From JANQTF01 sp036835375 (lineage in GTDB: Bacteria > Bacteroidota > Bacteroidia > J057): a DNA stretch of 25,267 nt. The notes below the pieces were generated by a model that worked only from the letters and a program-made list of their open reading frames with translations, did no database searches and was not told where the DNA came from. Made by a program: the position numbers and the translations under genes. The stretch's first letter is position 1; each line of letters opens with the position of its first letter. Location: the NCBI GenBank assembly GCA_036835375.1, contig DAITMB010000074.1, forward strand, positions 1-25,267, written 5' to 3'. Shown piece after piece: positions 23,349 through 25,267 of this stretch.

Positions 23349-24288
23349 TCCCGGTTTTTTTGCCAGAAATCACATATTCGTATGCATGAGATATGTCTTC
23401 TAAAGGATACTCGCGATCAATCACTGGCACAAACTTCCTTTTGTCCAACAATTCGCAAATGACTGGTATGTTCTTTTCAACAGGATCTGGTATGGGGAAG
23501 ATAACTTTCTTGTTTTTACCAAAGGAGGAAGAAAGAGAAAAAAACACATTCTGAGCGTAAGGTCCTAACTCAGAAGAAATATAAATGCCTTGTTGTTTGA
23601 GTAAGTGCTTGCAAGCACCAAAAGTGCTTTTGCCTACTGCATCAAATATGTAGTCATATTCTTTTTCACTTTTTGTAAAATCTTCTTTTGTATAATCAAT
23701 AATTTTGTCAGCACCCAGAGTTCGTATCAAGTCAATGTTTTTAGTGTCGCAGGTCGCAGTGATTTCAACCTCATATTGTCTCACAAATTGCAAGAGCGCT
23801 GATCCGATAGCCCCGGTAGCACCGTTGATCAATATGCTTTGTCCGGCTTTGATATCAACTTTTCGGTTGATAGAGTAGGCATAATGTGCGCCTTCTAAAC
23901 TGGCTGCCGCTTGTTTGAAATCTATGTTGTCAGGTATCGTCAATACTTTTCCGTCTGGTTTCATCACCAGATACTCAGCTTGCGATTCTAACCCCGTATC
24001 GTTGAACCCAAATACACGATCATTTACGTGAAAAGACTTTACATTCTTCCCAACGGCTTCTATTTTGCCAGCAAAGTCAGTCCCCAATATTGCTTTGTTC
24101 GGCTTAAAAAGCCCCAATACAAAGCGCATAATAAAGGGTTTTGCTGTGAGATTTGCACAATCAGTTCGGTTAACTGTCGTTGCATACACCCTGATGGATA
24201 CGTCGTCATCCCCAGGAATTGGTTTTTCAACCTCTTCGACAGTAATCACCTGGGGCGTACCGTAAATTCTGCGCACGGCGGCTTTCAT
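23329..24288 (-). CDS. Zinc-less MDR-family NAD(P)-dependent oxidoreductase (quinone reductase-like)
   Basis: A 319-residue medium-chain dehydrogenase/reductase. Residues 1-120 are the GroES-like domain with the YATTVNRTDCA and GTDFAGKIEAVG segments. The Rossmann domain follows, with NGATGAIGSALLQF at 155-168 as the nucleotide-binding loop, then LGADKIIDY and YDYIFDAVG. It ends with a DISHAYEYVISGKKTGNVVI segment typical of quinone oxidoreductase-like members. The catalytic-zinc ligands of alcohol dehydrogenases are absent. The substrate cannot be predicted; reduction of a quinone or an activated double bond is the family expectation. ATG 24288 matches the family start, and an ATG three codons earlier is also possible. 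The gene is Lys-rich and clearly lower in GC than its neighbours, suggesting separate origin or recent transfer. Confidence 0.88.
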   Translation of the reverse strand: MKAAVRRIYGTPQVITVEEVEKPIPGDDDVSIRVYATTVNRTDCANLTAKPFIMRFVLGLFKPNKAILGTDFAGKIEAVGKNVKSFHVNDRVFGFNDTGLESQAEYLVMKPDGKVLTIPDNIDFKQAAASLEGAHYAYSINRKVDIKAGQSILINGATGAIGSALLQFVRQYEVEITATCDTKNIDLIRTLGADKIIDYTKEDFTKSEKEYDYIFDAVGKSTFGACKHLLKQQGIYISSELGPYAQNVFFSLSSSFGKNKKVIFPIPDPVEKNIPVICELLDKRKFVPVIDREYPLEDISHAYEYVISGKKTGNVVICI

Positions 24289-25010
24289 TTTCTGCATCTT
24301 GTGTAACTCTATAAGTTCAATCGATCGCTACGTTCGCAGTGGAGAAACATGGGATTGTTCGAAGCAACTCTTTGCCTGCGCCAAAGATAGCCAAGTATTC
24401 TTATCCCACCGGAAATAGTCTTCCATTTCGTATTATCTCAGACCCTGATATAACTGGTCAATTTTGCTTATTCTTGAGGAACTACATCAGCATGACAACA
24501 TATTTCTACGAGGATGACTCAGGACGATAAAAGACGTGTGACACGATCAGCATGTCAATGAGCGTTTCGAATCAGAATATATGAGCGATCGGGGACCAGT
24601 AAATTAAGTCATCACTAGCGTTCGTCGTTGCTACTTCCCAATGAGCACTTCGTATTCTGTTGGTATCGCAACTCGATTGAATTGATTTGTCAGACCGTAG
24701 AATATTACTGCCGTCAAAATAAATCCAAAAACCACAATTAATATTGATTACTTCTTTGACGACAATCCCAATACAGATTGCCGAATTTCTTGCGATGAAC
24801 CGAGGCAATATGTCTGCAAAAAGAGCGCATTGCGAGTCCATAGATATGAGACGAAAAATAGATTGACAGGAAACGAATTTAATCCAACAACACCAAAATA
24901 GAAGTTTGTGTCGAGCTTCAGATGAAGTCTTCCACCTATCACTGCACTCGTATGAATGATGAAAAAAAATCGCTAGGCTGAGCCACGATCTCAACCCCTT
25001 TCATCACGGT
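24289..25010. other. Non-coding or decayed region
   Basis: More than 700 nt without a gene I can support. The part from 24289 to about 24570 shows no convincing frame on either strand and should hold the oxidoreductase promoter, though no clear TAnnTTTG box is visible. From 24570 to 25010 several minus-strand frames are open for 60-140 codons but interrupt one another. Confidence 0.5.
24631..24942 (-). pseudogene. Possible broken gene with a membrane segment
   Basis: One minus-strand frame reads protein-like on both sides of a single TAA at 24748-24750. Before it, from about 24942, come VIGGRLHLKLDTNFYF and LGSSQEIRQSVLGL. After it comes a hydrophobic helix (IVVFGFILTAVIFYGL) and a soluble tail ending EVLIGK with a stop at 24631-24633. 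A run of eight T at about 24962-24969 lies where this frame would have to join another. This could be a decayed small membrane protein, or the resemblance may be chance in AT-rich DNA. The competing 140-codon frame at 24572-24994 cannot be excluded. Confidence 0.2.
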
Positions 25011-25253
25011 CTATTCAGCCGGGCCAGTTCTCATCATCTGACTAGAAGCTCTAGAACTAAGCAAGTAGGTTGACCCAAAGCCGCCCAAGTTGACAAGCGA
25101 GCGAGCCATTGCCCCTGCCGTCCCCGCAGTAAACCCATCTAGTAGAATCCCTCCCGCATGCGTCACGACTCCCTCTGGACGAGCAGATCTTACGCTTGGG
25201 GCATTACCAGTCGCTAAGCCGATTGAGTTCCTCCTCGGATAGGCCTGTTTCAC
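25011..25253 (-). CDS. Possible partial hypothetical protein at the right edge
   Basis: A minus-strand frame is open from the window edge to a TAG at 25011-25013, about 85 codons, with a Gly/Ala-rich stretch around GGILLDGFTAGTAGAMA. The true start would be outside the window or at an internal GTG. It conflicts with the frame ending at 25204, and only one of the two is likely to be real over 25204-25266. No family is recognised. Confidence 0.2.
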   Translation of the reverse strand: MKQAYPRRNSIGLATGNAPSVRSARPEGVVTHAGGILLDGFTAGTAGAMARSLVNLGGFGSTYLLSSRASSQMMRTGPAE

Positions 25254-25266
25254 GAGCGACCTCTGC
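25204..25266 (-). CDS. Possible C-terminus of a gene running off the right edge
   Basis: In another minus-strand frame the last 20 codons read AEVARETGLSEEELNRLSDW and then TAA. The charged, amphipathic pattern is typical of a helical C-terminus, such as a helix-turn-helix or small helical bundle. Only the tail is in the window, so no family can be given. Confidence 0.3.
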   Translation of the reverse strand, partial: AEVARETGLSEEELNRLSDW

Positions 25267-25267
25267 C

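Noticed and set aside
24572..24994. 140-codon minus-strand frame as a confident gene
   Set aside because: Another frame over the same DNA reads at least as protein-like in parts, and no start signal or family supports either, so it is reported only as an uncertain decayed region.
1..25267. tRNA, rRNA, riboswitch, insertion sequence or defence-system genes
   Set aside because: I looked through the non-coding stretches and found no cloverleaf, conserved RNA core, transposase motif or paired terminal repeats, and no toxin-antitoxin, restriction or CRISPR-associated motif I could support.

Overview
This is about 25 kb of a Bacteroidota chromosome. The best placement is a GC-moderate lineage such as Saprospiria or a relative; that placement is inferred, not shown. 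Three things support the phylum: a giant PKD-domain surface protein ending in a type B type IX secretion (T9SS) C-terminal domain, a DUF4296 lipoprotein, and TAnnTTTG promoter elements, two of them lying 4-6 nt in front of start codons.

Layout. Positions 43-2897 (+): a DUF4296 lipoprotein gene overlapping mutS2 by an ATGA junction. Positions 3061-4827 (-): an NYN-domain protein with a cold-shock-like C-terminus, followed by rpiA. Positions 5150-20578 (-): one gene for a secreted protein of about 5,140 residues that fills 61% of the window. Positions 21173-22258 (+): manC, divergent from the giant gene, with a good terminator. Positions 22515-23063 (-): a small NTF2-like lipoprotein. Positions 23329-24288 (-): a zinc-less MDR oxidoreductase whose AT-rich composition differs from the rest. 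From about 24.3 kb to the right edge there is only broken or uncertain coding.

The giant protein is the main object. I segmented it by hand as a signal peptide, 15 irregular PKD domains, a run of PKD domains in a strict three-domain order (A-B-C, about 253 residues or 759 nt per unit), four fibronectin-III-like domains and a T9SS type B C-terminal domain. Starts of the A domains lie at 16732, 16162, 15400, 14635, 13867, 13105, 12346, 11587, 10837, 10078, 9319, 8557, 7798 and 7042. Every step is 750-768 nt except the first (570), which holds the 100-N assembly gap and lacks its B domain. The periodicity therefore predicts a true gap of about 280-298 nt containing one whole PKD domain, for 56 PKD domains in total. 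The three classes differ chemically: A has DG before the conserved Tyr, B has CPG and TN-x-LGC, and C mostly loses the Asp of FGDG. Nearly every domain has two Cys.

How the genes fit together: the giant protein is most simply a long cell-surface or gliding-type adhesin exported by Sec and then T9SS. ManC would supply GDP-mannose for surface polysaccharide or glycosylation, but a functional link to its divergent neighbour is only suggested by position. The other genes are housekeeping or unrelated. I see no CRISPR array, RNA gene, complete mobile element or multi-gene defence system.
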